Shown here piece after piece: positions 33,487 to 33,502 of a stretch of 33,502 bases of DNA (position 1 is its first letter; the number at the start of each line of letters is the position of its first letter). The DNA lies in the NCBI GenBank assembly GCA_001701165.1, contig DAAP01000046.1:1-33502 (forward strand), given 5' to 3'. Both the position numbers and the translations under genes were made by a program. The DNA comes from Bacteroidales bacterium H4. GTDB taxonomy: Bacteria; Bacteroidota; Bacteroidia; Bacteroidales; Muribaculaceae. The notes beneath the pieces were generated by a model. It made no database searches. It was not told the origin of the DNA and was given only the letters and a program-made list of their open reading frames with translations.

Positions 33487-33502
33487 GAAATTAAAAAATC
33501 GT

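Overview
The window looks like a chromosomal segment from a gut-type member of the Bacteroidales, possibly Muribaculaceae (the family is inference). Three things support this. Five promoters fit the Bacteroidetes primary-sigma pattern TTTG-N20-TAnnTTTG. Most genes lack a Shine-Dalgarno site. The gene families present (DUF4293, TIGR02757/DUF2400, long LptF/G permease, AddB-like nuclease, vWA protein with a C-terminal anchor-like tail) are typical of that order. Almost all of it is core genome; only the two edges look accessory.

Left edge (1-340): a leftward 5'-truncated phage tail-tube-like gene and the first 17 codons of a following gene. They abut the promoter of a host outer-membrane beta-barrel gene at a sharp junction. 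The barrel gene (378-1592, +) has lost a canonical ATG. It is followed by a phosphoethanolamine transferase (1763-3505, +) and rlmH (3657-4130, +).

4257-11453 (-) is a run of mlaE-mlaF-holB-addB-hemW: phospholipid transport, replication clamp loading, recombinational repair and heme trafficking, mostly tightly spaced. 11712-13950 (-) holds a UDG-superfamily glycosylase and a TPR-like protein. 14087-19037 (-) holds glnS, ribBA and an LptF/LptG permease; ribBA and the permease gene are separated by 16 bases.

19277-21595 (-) encodes a secreted 772-residue protein with two copies of an N-terminal beta domain and a vWA domain whose motifs occur in permuted order. Its upstream region is long, structured and contains a terminator-like hairpin. 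22045-25515 (-) holds DUF4293, a 749-residue TPR protein and a small membrane protein. efp (-) and tig (+) are divergent around 26346-26650. A tRNA-His and a TIGR02757 protein follow.

29648-30678 (-) is a Fur/PerR-family regulator plus rubrerythrin pair, with an AT-rich dyad at the predicted transcription start. 30838-32670 (-) is an MFS/GPH-type sugar transporter with an unusual insert of about 160 residues between TM7 and TM8. The right edge (33025-33435, +) is a small XRE-family HTH regulator with its own terminator.

I found no CRISPR array, rRNA, complete insertion sequence or recognisable defence system. The most interesting items are the permuted vWA protein with its leader, the MFS insert, the Fur operator candidate, and the phage junction with the damaged start codon beside it.
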